In this document: positions 9,691 to 23,700 of the stretch, one piece after another
Layout: each line of letters starts with the position of its first letter
Position numbering within the stretch: position 1 is the first letter of the stretch
Assembly (NCBI RefSeq): GCF_905220415.1
Contig: NC_059556.1
Location: 3,112,501 to 3,176,500 of the forward strand
DNA: 64,000 bases
Direction of reading: 5' to 3'
From: Colias croceus
Taxonomy: Eukaryota; Arthropoda; Insecta; Lepidoptera; Pieridae
Made by a program: the position numbers and the translations under genes
Notes under the pieces: model-generated
The model's database searches: none
What the model saw: only the letters and a program-made list of their open reading frames with translations
What the model was told of the DNA's origin: nothing

Positions 9691-12600
9691 AATATTAAGC
9701 AGGAATTATAATTGAACTCAAAAAGAATCAACCGATTTTTTAAATTCATACATTATTAAATAGAGACATCTTTATAGTTGATTTATTTGCAGAGGCGATA
9801 ATTTAATAATAAAAACCCAGGCGGTGGCGGATTATCTGTTAGTACTATCATACATAGTATTATATTATCTTTAGTATTACTTATTTAGATAATACATACC
9901 TACATAACAAAATAGTCAGAGTGCGCTCACTCGGAGGCATATTTTCCGGACCACTTAGCAGGTATGTTTGACGGAGTATTTGGAATAAATCCAACAAAAC
10001 ATCTAGGATTCATTCATAAATTTAAACTAAAAAAGAATATAAATAAAAATCACACACGTTGCATAAATTATAATTTATTAATACCTCAATCAACAATGGC
10101 AATCTTAAAATAAACAATTTGTTACAAAATTATTATCTTTTCAAGATATCTATTAATTACACGTTTTCTACAAAACTTTATTCTACATACATTAACATAT
10201 TTACAAATATTAAAAGTATATTTAATGAAACAAACAATATTTTTTACAATATATACAATTTAAACTAGTTCTTACAAGCAATTGCCAGGATCCTACGAAT
10301 AATATTTCACATTTTACTATACACACTGCACATACCTTAGGATAAGCTTTTTATAAGTATAAACTTACTGTAATTACTTAAGTAAAGGATAGAGGCTTGA
10401 TAATTGTTGATCTTATACATAGAATATTTGTTCGAATGCCTAGTATTCTGCGTAATAACTTATTTCGATAGGTAATGTGCTATGTAGATTATATGTATGC
10501 ATATATGTATATTACACAGGAAAAGTATAAACTTTTCAACGTATTTCAAAAGGAATTTTATTCAATTCAAAATAAATTTCGTTATAATTGTTTACTTTTA
10601 AATAAAGCTCTTGGAAGCTTATTCAGTAAGATCATATTTTACAACTTATAAAATTTTTTTATCAAAAATGACACTAAGTACATGTAGAAAATCGAAGTAA
10701 GTAATATAAAAAAAAAAAATAATTATCAATGGCACAATTTTAATTGAACTAAAGCATGATCAAATCGTAGACAAATAATTTTTATGATATGATATAAATG
10801 TAAGATTTATAGACACTCTATCGCATTGTTTTCACAATTTTTACTGAGCAAATGTTAACTGCTTACCAATTAAATTGTAAATTTAATTAACATTCTTAGA
10901 TATATACCTATTTCGTTTTCAAAGAGAAAATTAATTTTAAAACAGTAACAAAACTTTTCTGTTTCACTATTGATATCAATAAACAAGTAACAGTATTTTT
11001 TAATTTAAAAAATTTACATTTATAAGTAGACTCGGACAACATAATTATAAATTATATATATATACTAGCGGTCCGCCCCGGCTTCGCCCGTGGTACATAT
11101 GAAAAATAGATGTTGGCCGATTCTCAGACTTACCCGATATGCACAGAAAATTTCATGAGAATCGGTCCAGCCGTTTTAGAGGAGTATGGTGACTAATATT
11201 GTGACACGGGAATTTTATATATAAGATATATATTATATATATTCATTATTCATGTTATTATTTACTTTCCCATTGTTTAATTTTACTAGTTTTCAGAATT
11301 CTATTTCAAATGCAAATCCGTTTAAAATATTTATAATTTGCTTACAATTTTAAAAATCAATTCATCTAATTAGTATTTAAAACCTTTATAAAATAAAATT
11401 ATAGACATCATTTAGTTCCGCAGCAAAAAAATGTGTATTGGTAAATTACCTCTCTTATGTATAGCCAAAAATAATGGAGTTTCATTGTAAGATGTATCAA
11501 GAACAGTGGAAAGATGTAATCTAAAAGATAACAAAATGTTCAAACATTTATACAAGCCTTCCAGCCTTTACCGTAATAGTAGTACTGATAACAACCATTT
11601 TTCCCGTAATTACTGTATAAGGGCCGTAGTACACATAGATGTGGATATTTTTATAGGTAAATAAACATAATATAAATAAATATAATATAGGGAATATATA
11701 TATAATATAAATATATAATGGTTTATTCATAATACATACTATTTTGTTTAGCTGTAAAAACGCATAGATTTTATGTTGGACGATTTTGAAGTAAACTTTA
11801 ACTGTTATAATATATTTTTATTTGAAAACATTGTATTTTAATGATGAGTTCAATGAGGCAAGCTTGGCAAACGTTCAGAAAGCAGTCTTTTTATTCCATA
11901 TTTGTTGAAAGTACACACAAAAGGGTCGACGATCCAATATATAGTCCAAAGAATTTACTGAAAGTTTGTGCAAATACAACTTATTTTATAGTAACTAAAT
12001 TCAACTTTTATAAACACTGCAGTCTAGCTATTATAGTATAAATATTTTTATATTCCATATAATATATGATTTTTAATTTTACATTATTGTCTCATTGTAT
12101 TTACTTGACTTTCATTATTATTTTTAAACACAAGTTGTAATATTTCAATGAGCGCCATTCCTTACGCAACAGGAAGGTTTTTTAAATATAATTATCAACC
12201 AAACTCCGTAACAAGATCCTTTTTTCGTTTAATTTTTTTTTTTATCAGATTGAAACGCAAATCCTGTCAGGAAAAATTTCGTAGTCGTCAGGTATTTTCT
12301 TCCTTAATTAAGATCGTCGAAACTTCGCAATTTTAATCTCTTTGTAAGCTGAAGATACTTGGGAAAAAGCGAATGAGCTTAAATTTATTATGATTATTTA
12401 ATTTGTGTTGAATGAAAAAGGTGAATTATTTAATTAATAGTAAAAGTGAATGAAAATTAATAGTAAATACACATTCTCTTACAGAAATCGAATAATATAT
12501 TATACGGCTAAGACGAATAATGGCTCATATTTGCAAAAAATTGTAGGTACCTACTCAGCAGTAGAGCCTTCTTAAGTAAGTAGAGAACTTTTGAACCAAT

Positions 12601-13576
12601 ACAAATTCGTGTAGTTTAGAAAAATAACAAATAAAAAAATTAAACACTTTTGTCACGATTTCCTAAGAAAATTCCCTTAAAATTTTTGACTCTTCATTAC
12701 ATCATTTCACCTCAAATAAATTTTCCGGTTTTTCGAATAAATCGAATCAACGAGGGACGACCCCTTCGTGCTTTCCATAGCAAAATACTACCTATCATGG
12801 TGGAATATTGGATTATTATAGGTTCAAAATACGTCTTGATGATCTTGCATTTTCCTCTAAATATGTATCCATAAATTGGTTAGAATTTGATAAAAATTAC
12901 AACTTATAAGCGATGTCAGTAGCGAATTTGTATTGGTAAAAAGTTATCTATACGATTTCAAAGTAAGTCTTGCCTTCTTGATGTTTAATGACCGTAAAAT
13001 GCGGCAACATTGCCCGGATTTTGAACATTTTGTTCAATATTTCTTTTATAAGAAATATAATAAATAATTCTAATTTAAAATGTGTTATTACGTAATTTTA
13101 TTCATGTACTTCAGCATTATACGTTTTATATTCGTTTAGTCTGTTATAATGTGCCATAAAGTAAGAGATTTCTGTTAAATGTAAATACATAGTTAAAGGA
13201 ATCAAATACAAACATATATTTATCAAATATTATCTAAGCTAACAATAAATTTGGATTTTAATATTTACAAATTTCATTTAAAAATAAATCATATTTATTT
13301 TTACACATTGCTGTTCTATTTATAAATACAATTTACAAACGAGTAATTTCTAAAGCACCATAAAAAAGTTCCATTTTTAAATGTCAACGCACCACAGATA
13401 GCAAAAAAATCAAATAACGTCACAAACACCACAGATAACACAATAAAGCTCCTATTCACTGAACTGCATAATGCTGTCAATTTAAAACATCTCAACACAT
13501 TTTAGCTCACGTATTCGTATACATTCATAAATCATCGCCACAAAAAAGCCTCTAAGTGTCCATTGAATGCCACAGT
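9691..13576 (-). other. Gene-free stretch downstream of FBXL7; right part probably its 3' UTR
   Basis: No coding frame of note. It lies directly 3' of the FBXL7 stop, so the part near 13577 must be 3' UTR. Several AATAAA signals can be read on the - strand, for example around 13295 and around 10075, but they are too common in such AT-rich DNA to fix the end. A Helitron-like fragment sits at 11064-11228. Confidence 0.45.
11064..11228 (-). mobile_element. Helitron-like fragment
   Basis: On the - strand it ends ACGGGCGAAGCCGGGGCGG, a short run and CTAGT. The body carries AAACGGCTGGACCGATTCTC and GTGTCACAAT near its start, as in the divergent copy at 3701-3876. Confidence 0.65.
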
Positions 13577-13789
13577 TCAGCAAAATCCCGGGTTGGTATG
13601 TTCTATGACACACCGTTTGCAATACTTTTTCACTGCTCTGTAACCACGTAGGGTCACTGGAGTATCCTGGATGTTGAGTTGTGTGAGACCTCGGCAATAG
13701 TAAGCTACTGCTTCGAGGCCATCGTCGTTGACTAATTCACAACCCCGTAACGCTAACTTTTTGAGGTTAGGGCAGCAACGGGCTAGAAT
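13577..13789 (-). CDS. Fbxl7: FBXL7 last coding exon
   Basis: 70 codons and TGA (13579-13577). It begins ILARCCPNLKKLALRGCE and ends YCKRCVIEHTNPGFC. The acceptor is TTAATTACAG. It joins exon 6 in phase 0 and gives GLQ|ILARCC, as expected for an LRR. Confidence 0.95.
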   Translation of the reverse strand: MLARCCPNLKKLALRGCELVNDDGLEAVAYYCRGLTQLNIQDTPVTLRGYRAVKKYCKRCVIEHTNPGFC

Positions 13790-16700
13790 CTGTAATTAAG
13801 AATATTATTTAGAGACAAATTTGCAGTGTCATTCTTGCTATAATTGTTTATTTACTATAGATATTGTTTTAATTATTTTCATCTAAGTAACATGAGTGTA
13901 TGTCACAGCGAAATTACTTAATCAGCCATTTCATTATTTGGCTAGGGTCTTATTCGGCACCTTTTAATTTCCTCTGCAAATTTTGATATTGTGGCCACTT
14001 ACTAAGCGATCTATTGGCTCGGTTGCCCGCTATGTCATAAAAATGGTAAAGTTAATCTATACTTCTAAGCTTCTATACCTAATAATATACAGAATAATGC
14101 AATATTTATGATGTTGAAGAGTCGATTGTTTAATCTCAGGAACTCCTTGACTGATTTTAATAATTGTTTGCATTGGATTTGTACGTGATCCCTGAGTACT
14201 ATAAACGTACTACAGGCTAATCCAGAGCAAACTGCTAGTAAGTATTACCTGCAAGCCCTATTTTTTATAGGAAATCTTGCATAGATACCCACGGCCTCCA
14301 GGGAAAGGGCCGTGGGTTATGTCGGATTCCTACCGACCAAAACCCCACTGTGTTCCGTCAAGCCGCATCAACGACGGGGCCACGGGTATGTGTAGAATTC
14401 ATCCGAGACCCCATCAGCGGCAGCCCGTCGCCGGGCCCAAACAAGCTAAGAGCCTGCCAGCTCTACCCTCATGGAGCGGCGTGAGCGGTAACACGTCTCA
14501 CAATACCTGCAAGCCCTGCTCAGATACGTCCGTAGCACCAAGATCTAGCGCACGCAGGCGAGAACAACCTCGCGCGACGGCCTCCACGCCGTCGTCGCCG
14601 AGCGCGCCGCACCCGCGTGCGTTCAGGTACCGCAGCTTGTAGCAGCGCCGCGCGAGCGTGCGTACCCCTGAGTCCGATACCTGAGTACAGATGTATCACT
14701 ACATAGTATAAAACAAAGTCTCTTTTTCTGCCCCTATTTCCCTATGTCCCTTTGTATGCTTAAATCTTTAAAACTACGGAACGGATTTTGATGCGTTTTT
14801 TTTTAATACATAGAGTGATTCAATAAGAAGATTTTAGTGTATAATTTATTAGGTTTGAGACAAAGCGGGCAAAGCCGCGGGTGGTAAGCTAGTGTACTAT
14901 AAACGCACCTCTTGCCCATTAACTTTCACTTCCACTGTTTTTCCTTGACCACCAGGTTGTCTGGAAGAGATCGCTGTCTTAGCGATAAGACCGCCTGTTG
15001 TGCTCAACTGTGTCTCTTTCTTTTATATATTTGCTTTTGTGATTTTTATGTCCGGGTGCACAATAAAGTATTTTTGTTTTTTTTTTTTGGTTGTATGTAC
15101 TTACAGATTTAAACACACAGGTATATATACATAGACCTAACAGAGCAGCGTGCGTGCACATACGCATACGCCCATGTAAACGCACACGCACACACGAATG
15201 ACACACGTCTACACACTTTACATAATTTTATCGCAAAAATTTAAAAAATAATACAACCGAGGCGGAGCCAGGGCGAACAGTTATAAGTGAACAAACTCAA
15301 TTCACACAGTATAATCTACAAAATATAGATCTATTTGGGACAAATAACTTTATATTGAAAGCAAACATTGTTAACTAAGAAAATATATCAATAACAAATA
15401 TGTATATCTGTTTACTCAAACAAATAACTATGTATATTAAATCATTCTTCTATATTTACTCCAAATGATATATTATTACAACCAGAATATTAGATTTATT
15501 TAAACTAAGGGTCCTACCGCACTAGGCGTAACTACGCTGCAGCTGCAGCGAAGCGACTCGGAGCGACATAGCTTAATATCCTTTCTATGAAATTGTATGA
15601 GGTATAATGCAATACGCGACACCTAAACTACGCGTCACGGTCAAATTTGATATCGGCAAAATGTAGTTATGGCTAGTGCGATCGAACCTTAATACATACC
15701 TGTGAACATTTGGCTACAGAAAGGTATCGCAACGCAGGGCCCAGTTTGGCCAACTCATACAGTCCGAAGTCAGTGACACCCGTGCAATCGGACACACTCA
15801 GTTCCTTCAGCGCACAATATGAGGGTACCCACCGGACGCCTGCATCTGAAATTTCAAAAAACAACTTAATTATAATACTGTTTTACTGATTAGAATATAT
15901 TAGAAATCAAATTAAAAATATGTGAAATGTTTAGAATTATTTCTTTTTCCTTTACAATTATTATGCGTTGTGTGCGTAAAATGTATACAGAAGAAATTCT
16001 AATCGATGTTAAAAAAGAAGATGGCCTGTCATTTTTTATTATTTCATTTTGGCATAGAAATACATTTGAAAAAGCAAATGAGTTTTTGAAGTGAAACTTC
16101 TTTATCGGGGTTGGAAAAAAATTTATTGTAACATTTTTTCGTTACGCGTGACATTTTTCCGTTACGCGCCATCTTTTTTCTTATCCCAACCACGCGTGAT
16201 TCGACGTATTTCTGTAAAGTGGCATATACTTAGTAAATTATTTTTTGAAAAATAAGGTCATAAAGAAGTTTCACTTCTTACGTGTGTACACTAGTACACG
16301 CACATATTTTTTTTTTAATTATGCTATTTTATTGAGAACAAGATTTAATAATCATCAACGTCTTACTGAAGTCGTTATTAAATCCATCTATAAATCTATT
16401 CGTTTATGCTCGAAATGTTATTTAGTCACTGATACATAAGTAATTCTTTATTTATTTCCATATTTAGCCTTTATATTCCCTCTATAACTAATTCTTGTCA
16501 TAATAAAGAGATGATACATAATTCAATAAAATATTATAAACTTTGGCATTTAAGCCAAAGGTCATTTTGCTCTCAAATCATTATTTATAGTACTTATAAA
16601 CATAATCTGCTCCTGTATTTTACTGGTTTTGCAATGTAGAGCTGTTATTATTTTACTATACGCTTTAATATTGCCTTAATTATGGTAATAATTTTTATTT

Positions 16701-17756
16701 GATGCTTCACACATTGGTTTGTTAACTGGTCAAGTTTTTTAAGTTGATTGAATCATGCCTACTAGTATTATTTCTATTGCATATGAGCTATTGAAACTCA
16801 GGTATGTTTATGTAGGTATATTTCACTACAACTTGTGTATTGGGAATACAGCAAATGATTTCGAAATAAACCGAATCGTTAAGTTTGTCGTATCTATGGC
16901 GAAGAGGGTAAAGATAAGAAAAAATTAGCAATATTTTGGCTTTTGTTTTGAATAATTGGTGTGTTGCCAAATTGGACCGACGTTTTTAACCAAAAAAATA
17001 CTGGATTCGAAGCATTTATTTGATTTAAGATAGTGTAATTATCTAGAGATTTTCTTCTACATTTAATTTTTTGTACAACTGAAAATGCTATTTGTATATC
17101 AAATAACTACATTAAAAAAAGTATTAGGCATATAATATCAATAGTAGGTAATATTGTTTGTTCCCATTGCTAAATTACTGCTATGGCTATTTCTCTTTTA
17201 AATTATCAGATAAAATCATGTTAACAAAGATAAAGATGAAGAATGTTAACAAAGAGAATATTTAACCTAGCCCAGACATTTTGACAGGAATCGAATACAT
17301 TTCATTTTTATAAACCATTTGAAACGATCTTCGAAATTCAAATAATCCACAGATTCATAAACCATAGACAAACCTCGAGTCTATGATCGTCATTCCCATT
17401 CATAGATAATGATAGATACAACATTACCGGCCATTTGTACCTCGTTTATCATCATGTCATCATTACAACCCACTTGTTGTATCGAGGTGTATTATTATGT
17501 ACTTTTTACATGGCCAACTTGTTTTTGCTGAACAAGCAACTAAAATCATGTTGATTTGACACCATTCATAAGAGTGGCAAGTCGATAATCTTGAAGTTCG
17601 TTACGTGTATGTTGTTTGGTAATTCATGTGTATTATCTATATACATATAATAAATCTGTAGAAGGGTTAATTCTGTACATTGAAAATATTGAAAAAATAA
17701 CTAGCAGGGGGTGTTACTGGATCGATACCAAACCCAAATATGTGATTAAAAAAATT

Positions 17757-17793
<37 letters not shown>

Positions 17794-20700
17794 ATGTGAA
17801 GACATCACGTGAAAACTACCGGTTCGATTTCGATGAAACTTGGTATAATTATACCTTATTATCCTGGGCGTAAAATAGGATACTTTTTATCCTGGAAAAA
17901 TACGTAGAAAAAAAATTAATCTCAATTTTTCAGTTATCCATAGACGTTGTTCTGTAGTAGCTAGGTGTACCGCGAACACACGTTGCGTATTATTATAGAC
18001 CTAGCCGTATTTGGGTCCAATAGATATTTATAAGATGTCATTGTCCGAGTTACTCAAAATGGAGAAATAAACCATCCACGCAAAGACCGACATCCGCGCG
18101 GACGGAGTCGCGGGCGGAAGCTAGTAGATAATAATATAATGATCAAAGTGAAATGAAATATATAAAAATTGATAAGTGTGGACTTGTTTATGGTCTTCAT
18201 TATTCTTGTTTTGGTCGGCAAAAAAGTTTTGCAAAAGTTAGTGGTAAATATATAATTTTTATATTACCTATAAACTTGAGCGATATTAAATATATTATAG
18301 GTACATGATTTTGGATTGTAAAAGTTAAATAAATATGATTAAATAGAAGTACTTTTTATTTTATTTGGAACGATTTGAATTTTGAAGCATACGATATTAA
18401 ATTTTGATAAAGTATTTAAAATATCAATATTTAAGTACATCACCAAACGGGTACCCATAGGTATATTACCCTATTATATATAAATGTAATTATATATACC
18501 CATATTAGTAGGGTACTAATATTATAAATGCGAAAGTAACTCTGTCTGTCTGTCTGTTACTCAATCACGCCTTAACTACTTAACCAATTTGCATGAAATT
18601 TGGTATAGAGATATTTTGATACCCGAGAAAGGACATAGGCTACTTTTTACCCCGGGACATAGGATAGGTTTTATGCCGAAAATCCCACGGGAACGGGAAC
18701 TATGCGGATTTTTCTTTGACTGCGCGGGCGATGCCGCGGGTGGAAAGCTAGTGTTACATAAATGTCATAGTTTATTCCTCAATTTATTCGTTATGTTTAC
18801 GGACATAATTAGCGATAACATTTTATATTGGTTTTGTTTATCTTTTTATTGAATCATGTAATATAGATAAACCATAACGTACTATGCATAATATAAAAAC
18901 ACACCTACTTGTATTGTTATATTGATAACTAGCTATAAATCATAAAATAAGTTTAAATAATCTATTTTTTATTTTATTTTTATATGTTTGTGAAAAACAA
19001 ATATCGTATCTACCTCCTACATGAAGTAAAGTTTACTTCAGGTGATAAGTAAATAATAATAATCAATTCATCATACCCAAATAATTCAATATTTAAATCT
19101 CTGATTTTCACCATCTTTGCTATTATAAAATGAAAACGAAAACGAAAATTAAAAAATCTTTATTGAAAAAGTTTTAAAATAATACACTTTATATATTTCG
19201 GAAACCAAAGCCTGTATCAGTTCAAAACTGTAAAACATTTCACATTTGTATCAATTAAAAATTAAAATGAACCATTATTGGTATTTATAACTTCTCTCAT
19301 TTCCTGTGAATCTGGAGTAACTTTTGCTTAACAAGAACGATCTAATTAGAGGCTGTGGCACTTTGAAGTCAATAACAAAATGGGAAAAGCTTGAATTGGA
19401 CACAATAATAAAGGGTTTCATTTATTGCGTAATATTCAACACTTCTTACGCGAACGTCCTATATTTTTAACTAGGTCACAGATTATATATGTATATCACA
19501 GATTTCAATTACTGTCAGACAGAATAGACTTTCTAGTTTTTATGGACTATGATAATAGTCTTGACTCTTGAATACGTACAAATGTGCCAAAGTCTCCATC
19601 GATTTCTACTCAATCTGGACTATTAAGAAAATATACGAAAAAATATTCATTTCGTAGGCAAATTTGTATTTGTATTTCGTATTGAACAAAGTTCTAACGC
19701 ACGAACTTACCTATAAGTTTTTTTTTCAGTTGTGTGTTTTTGTTGTAACTGTGTCCTCATTCAAATAAAGAATAGTCCAAAAACTACTGAACGAATAAAG
19801 TACTACTGCTAGTTACGTTTGTGATATACAGATAGTTACACAGCTACAGCTTATGAAAATCGTGTGATACCAAAAAGGTTAGGGGACTATTCTTGCTATC
19901 GACTGTTAATATTTTTTATAAAGGGGGCTATTCTCACCAGTGACTAGAGTGCACCTCCTCAAATATAAGTACTGTAGTGTTGGACAGGTATGTAACAAGG
20001 CACAGAGCCCAGCGTCAGTCACTCCACTGCAGTCAGTCAGGTCTATGTACTCTATGGGCGGTCTTCTGGCTGCTAATCGACTTTCAAGCCATGCCCATTC
20101 TGGCCAGTCGACGTTTGGACAACCTGGAAGAAAAGATCGTATTAAACTGGGTGGTATTACTTATAGTTAAAATGTCATGTGAAAAATAATTTATGTAGGT
20201 ACTGTATAAAATCATGGCATGTTCGTAGTTACTTTGCAGATAAAACGTATGTAATTGGAAAAATAAGAATAACATATAAACTACACGGCGTTAGTTAGTT
20301 ATTCAATAAAATCTGTTTTTGATTAGTGTAGAACCATTTACTGAATACATTACAAATTAAATTTATTAAAATCTGAATTTGCAAAATGAACTCTTATTGT
20401 AAAATTAATAAAGTTTAATTTAGATTGCCTGAATTAACACGCTCACGCATTTTGAGTTTACACGCTCTACCAGCTATGAATTTTTACTGAAATGAACATT
20501 GAACACATTAGAAATTACATTTTCCATTTCTAGGCTTTATTATTCATAACACGTTAATGATTTAAGTTAAAATTAATGTTTGTGTTTTATCTAAGTCTAG
20601 GATAAAGAATTTATCAAGCACTGTCATAATTTACCTAGATAGTTTAATAATATTTTTTAAGACAAAATAAGTTTTTGTTTGTAAGTTTATAATGTCTGTT

Positions 20701-23700
20701 TGTGATTACTACATTTACAAAAAATATCGTCTAAGTTTTTACGTCATATAAAATCCGTATAAAACTTTTTTAATTAGTCGTTACCACTAAAAATAATTCA
20801 CATGAAATTTAAAAAATATAGAAGTTTTTAAGTTAATAAAATGGTATTTTATTTCAAACGAATCCATCGAATCCATTCTTTATTTCACTCAAACATTACT
20901 CACAGTTCAAAAGAAAGCACAATTATCAAAGTTTCTCGATTCCATTCTCAATTTGAAACTTGAAAAACGATACCAATGCAAAGTTCAAAAACTGACTAAT
21001 AGACAGCTTACTTATTTAAAACTAATCTCTTACACGGGCTTCGCTCATCATAGATACAATATGATACAAGGGAATCTATACTAATATTATAAAGCTGAAG
21101 AGTTTGTTTGTTTGTTTGTTTGAACGCGCTAATCTCGGAACTACTAGTCCGATTTGAAAAATTCTTTTTGTGTTAGATAGTTCATTTATCGAGGAAGGCT
21201 ATAGGCTATAATATATCATCACGCTACGACCAACAGGAGGGGAGTCATTGGGGTGAAACCGCGCGGAGCAGCTAGTACTATAATAATTCGCATGTAATTC
21301 GCGAACGAAACCATACATACCTATTTAATAATATTAAATACTTTCAACTCTACATTTACTCAACACACAATTTTACTATTTTTCCGACCACTTTTTCTGA
21401 ATATGGATTGATTTCTAGTTTCAAAATAATATATATATTAAAGATAAACATTTTACCCTTTAAGGTTTATGGCAAAATGCCTCATAAAATAACGTTCGTT
21501 GCTACGAAATCCATAATTACAATATGAACTTATATATATAAAATATTATGTTGTAAATTTTAAGGACGCGAAAGAAAACGCTTGATAAAGTATTTTCATA
21601 AACAATCAAACCATTAAAATGCAAAAGAGTGTGTCCAAAAAAATAGTTTATTTTTAATCGTTAAATCAAGATCTCATTAATGGGCGAAAACAAATAATTA
21701 TAATAATAAAATCTTATCGTTTTACAGCGATTTATAAAGTGCCGGAATGCTAATAAAATAAATTATTCCATTATCATATTAATAGGGATAAAACACGTAA
21801 TTTATGCGACTCTGATGTTATAGCAGAAGTTTCATAATATTAAAATAAATTAAAAGAAACAAATATTATTTACCAAATAATATATCTACAAGTGAATATA
21901 TTTTAAAAATAATTTATATTCCCATTTATAATGCAATGAATTAACTAAAACTATGTCATACTTATTTACTTACTAATAACAAAATTAAAACGTAAATTTT
22001 TTATACTTTCATTTTCCGATTTTCTCAATTTTTATGAGACGGGGTAGAAGAAAGATAGAATATACTAGCTGCGCTCCGCGGTTTCACCCGCGTGACTCCT
22101 CTCCTGTTGGTCTTAGCGTGATGATAATTATATAGCCTATAGCCTTCCTCGATGAATGGGCACCGAACGAATTTTTCAAATCGGACCAGTACCTAGTTCC
22201 TGAGATTAGCGCGTTCAAACAAACAAACTCTTCGGCTTTATAATATTAGTATAGATTAAGTGATTTGCGAAATTCGTTGAACGTTATTTGTGGAACTAAA
22301 ATTATGACAAAAAACCAAGAAGCTTATATCCTCTAATACACTGGAGATTGCACTATGACCATTAACTTGAAACAAGAAACTATGACATTCAATGACGTCA
22401 GTCATGTTTTTTGTCTCTTTCTGTCGAGTGACCACGCTGGTTTGTAAATTCAGGATATTTCAAAATAGAAAAAACTAAAAATCATGGTCTATAAATAATA
22501 ACGACATATATTTTTAACAGTATTTATATTATAATATTATGGTCATACTTTATAGGTAGGTACATACAATTTTAATTGGTATAGAATGATAGTTATAAAT
22601 AACTTTTGGCTACAAAGCTTGGATATGAACCGATATATAGCATTAACATCCTTTGTAAATAGAGGAAAGTTGTGTTTTGCATGCTGTTTACCAAATTGTT
22701 AGCTACTCAGATCTTCTTTTTAAACGCGTTGCTTCGACGGGTCAATTTCAAGCCAGAATCATCAAAGAAAAACTGTTTATAGCAGCCTTGCACAAATTTT
22801 CTTTACAAAGTTTATTTTTCAAAAGGTATTTTTTTCTGGGTCGTAATCCTCAGTAATTTTACCCTTGATGGGCACATATATTTCTTTTTATTTTACTTTT
22901 TGGAAAGCTGAAATACCTAAAACAAAAAATATGAGGTAAGTTAAAAAAGTATAAATTTCAATGTAAAAACGAACAATCTTATAACTACATGTGAGTGCAA
23001 TACCGATGTCGAGTGTTGTTTCATTACTAGTAAAAATCTTGAAAATGGTGTTCTAAATTTCATCATAATATTGTTATTACAATATATTCTCTTCACTATC
23101 CATAAAAACTCGTCATCATGGTTACCTTACTTGTTAATTTTGTTTATTGAAAACTTGTTGAAAAATGATAAAGTATTAGGAAAATAACAAATTTAACATG
23201 AATGCTTTCTAAAATGATGCAAAATTTTACAATTTTTGCCATTGAAATGATTCTAAACAGGTAAATGCAGGAGTATTGAGGAATATTGTAAATAACGTAA
23301 ATATACACTTGCCTGTGAAATTCTATGCCAGAATTTGGTGTCCAAACACTTCTGCAATTTTGCACAATACAATGCATTCTTTATATTCGGAAAATATTCA
23401 TTAAATAAGCAACAATATTAACTTAAATATTCGAAGCGACGCAATTTTTTTGACACACATGCCATATTGACAAAGTGAGAGTTGCTACAATTTTATTATG
23501 GTGACTACCCATAATCAGGGAGTATCGCTTTTTAATAATTGGTTCAGATACTTAGTTTATTTAGCATAAATAATAATTGTCTCATCCAACAATGCTTCTG
23601 AATGACGTTGTTGGCAATTTATCAACAAACTCATGTACAAAAACTAACCTTTTGCACAGAATATTACAGCATACATAGTAGCCTTGGGAAAACTTCGTAT

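Larger units (their letters stand above)
15846..19937 (-). other. FBXL7 intron 4
   Basis: About 4.1 kb. It contains a MITE (16088-16277), a long Helitron-like element (17636-18124) and a family A element (18514-18751). The rest is AT-rich with no sign of coding. Confidence 0.75.

Noticed and set aside
12148..12874. Two + strand frames of 62-74 codons
   Set aside because: Antisense to the likely FBXL7 3' UTR, without domains; treated as chance.
14277..14642. 121-codon + strand frame
   Set aside because: It is antisense to the LINE insert and FBXL7 exon 6; the G+C-rich, stop-poor composition explains it.
17755..17795. Regular GTCT repeats that might suggest a CRISPR-like or other array
   Set aside because: A simple 4-bp microsatellite inside a Helitron-like element; no spacers.
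19880..19938. Direct repeat GGGGACTATTCT / GGGGGCTATTCT next to the exon 4 donor
   Set aside because: Short and imperfect with no inserted element between; a local duplication at most.
19940..20189. Two overlapping + strand frames of 70-76 codons
   Set aside because: Antisense shadows of FBXL7 exon 4, which has splice sites and clear LRR homology on the - strand.
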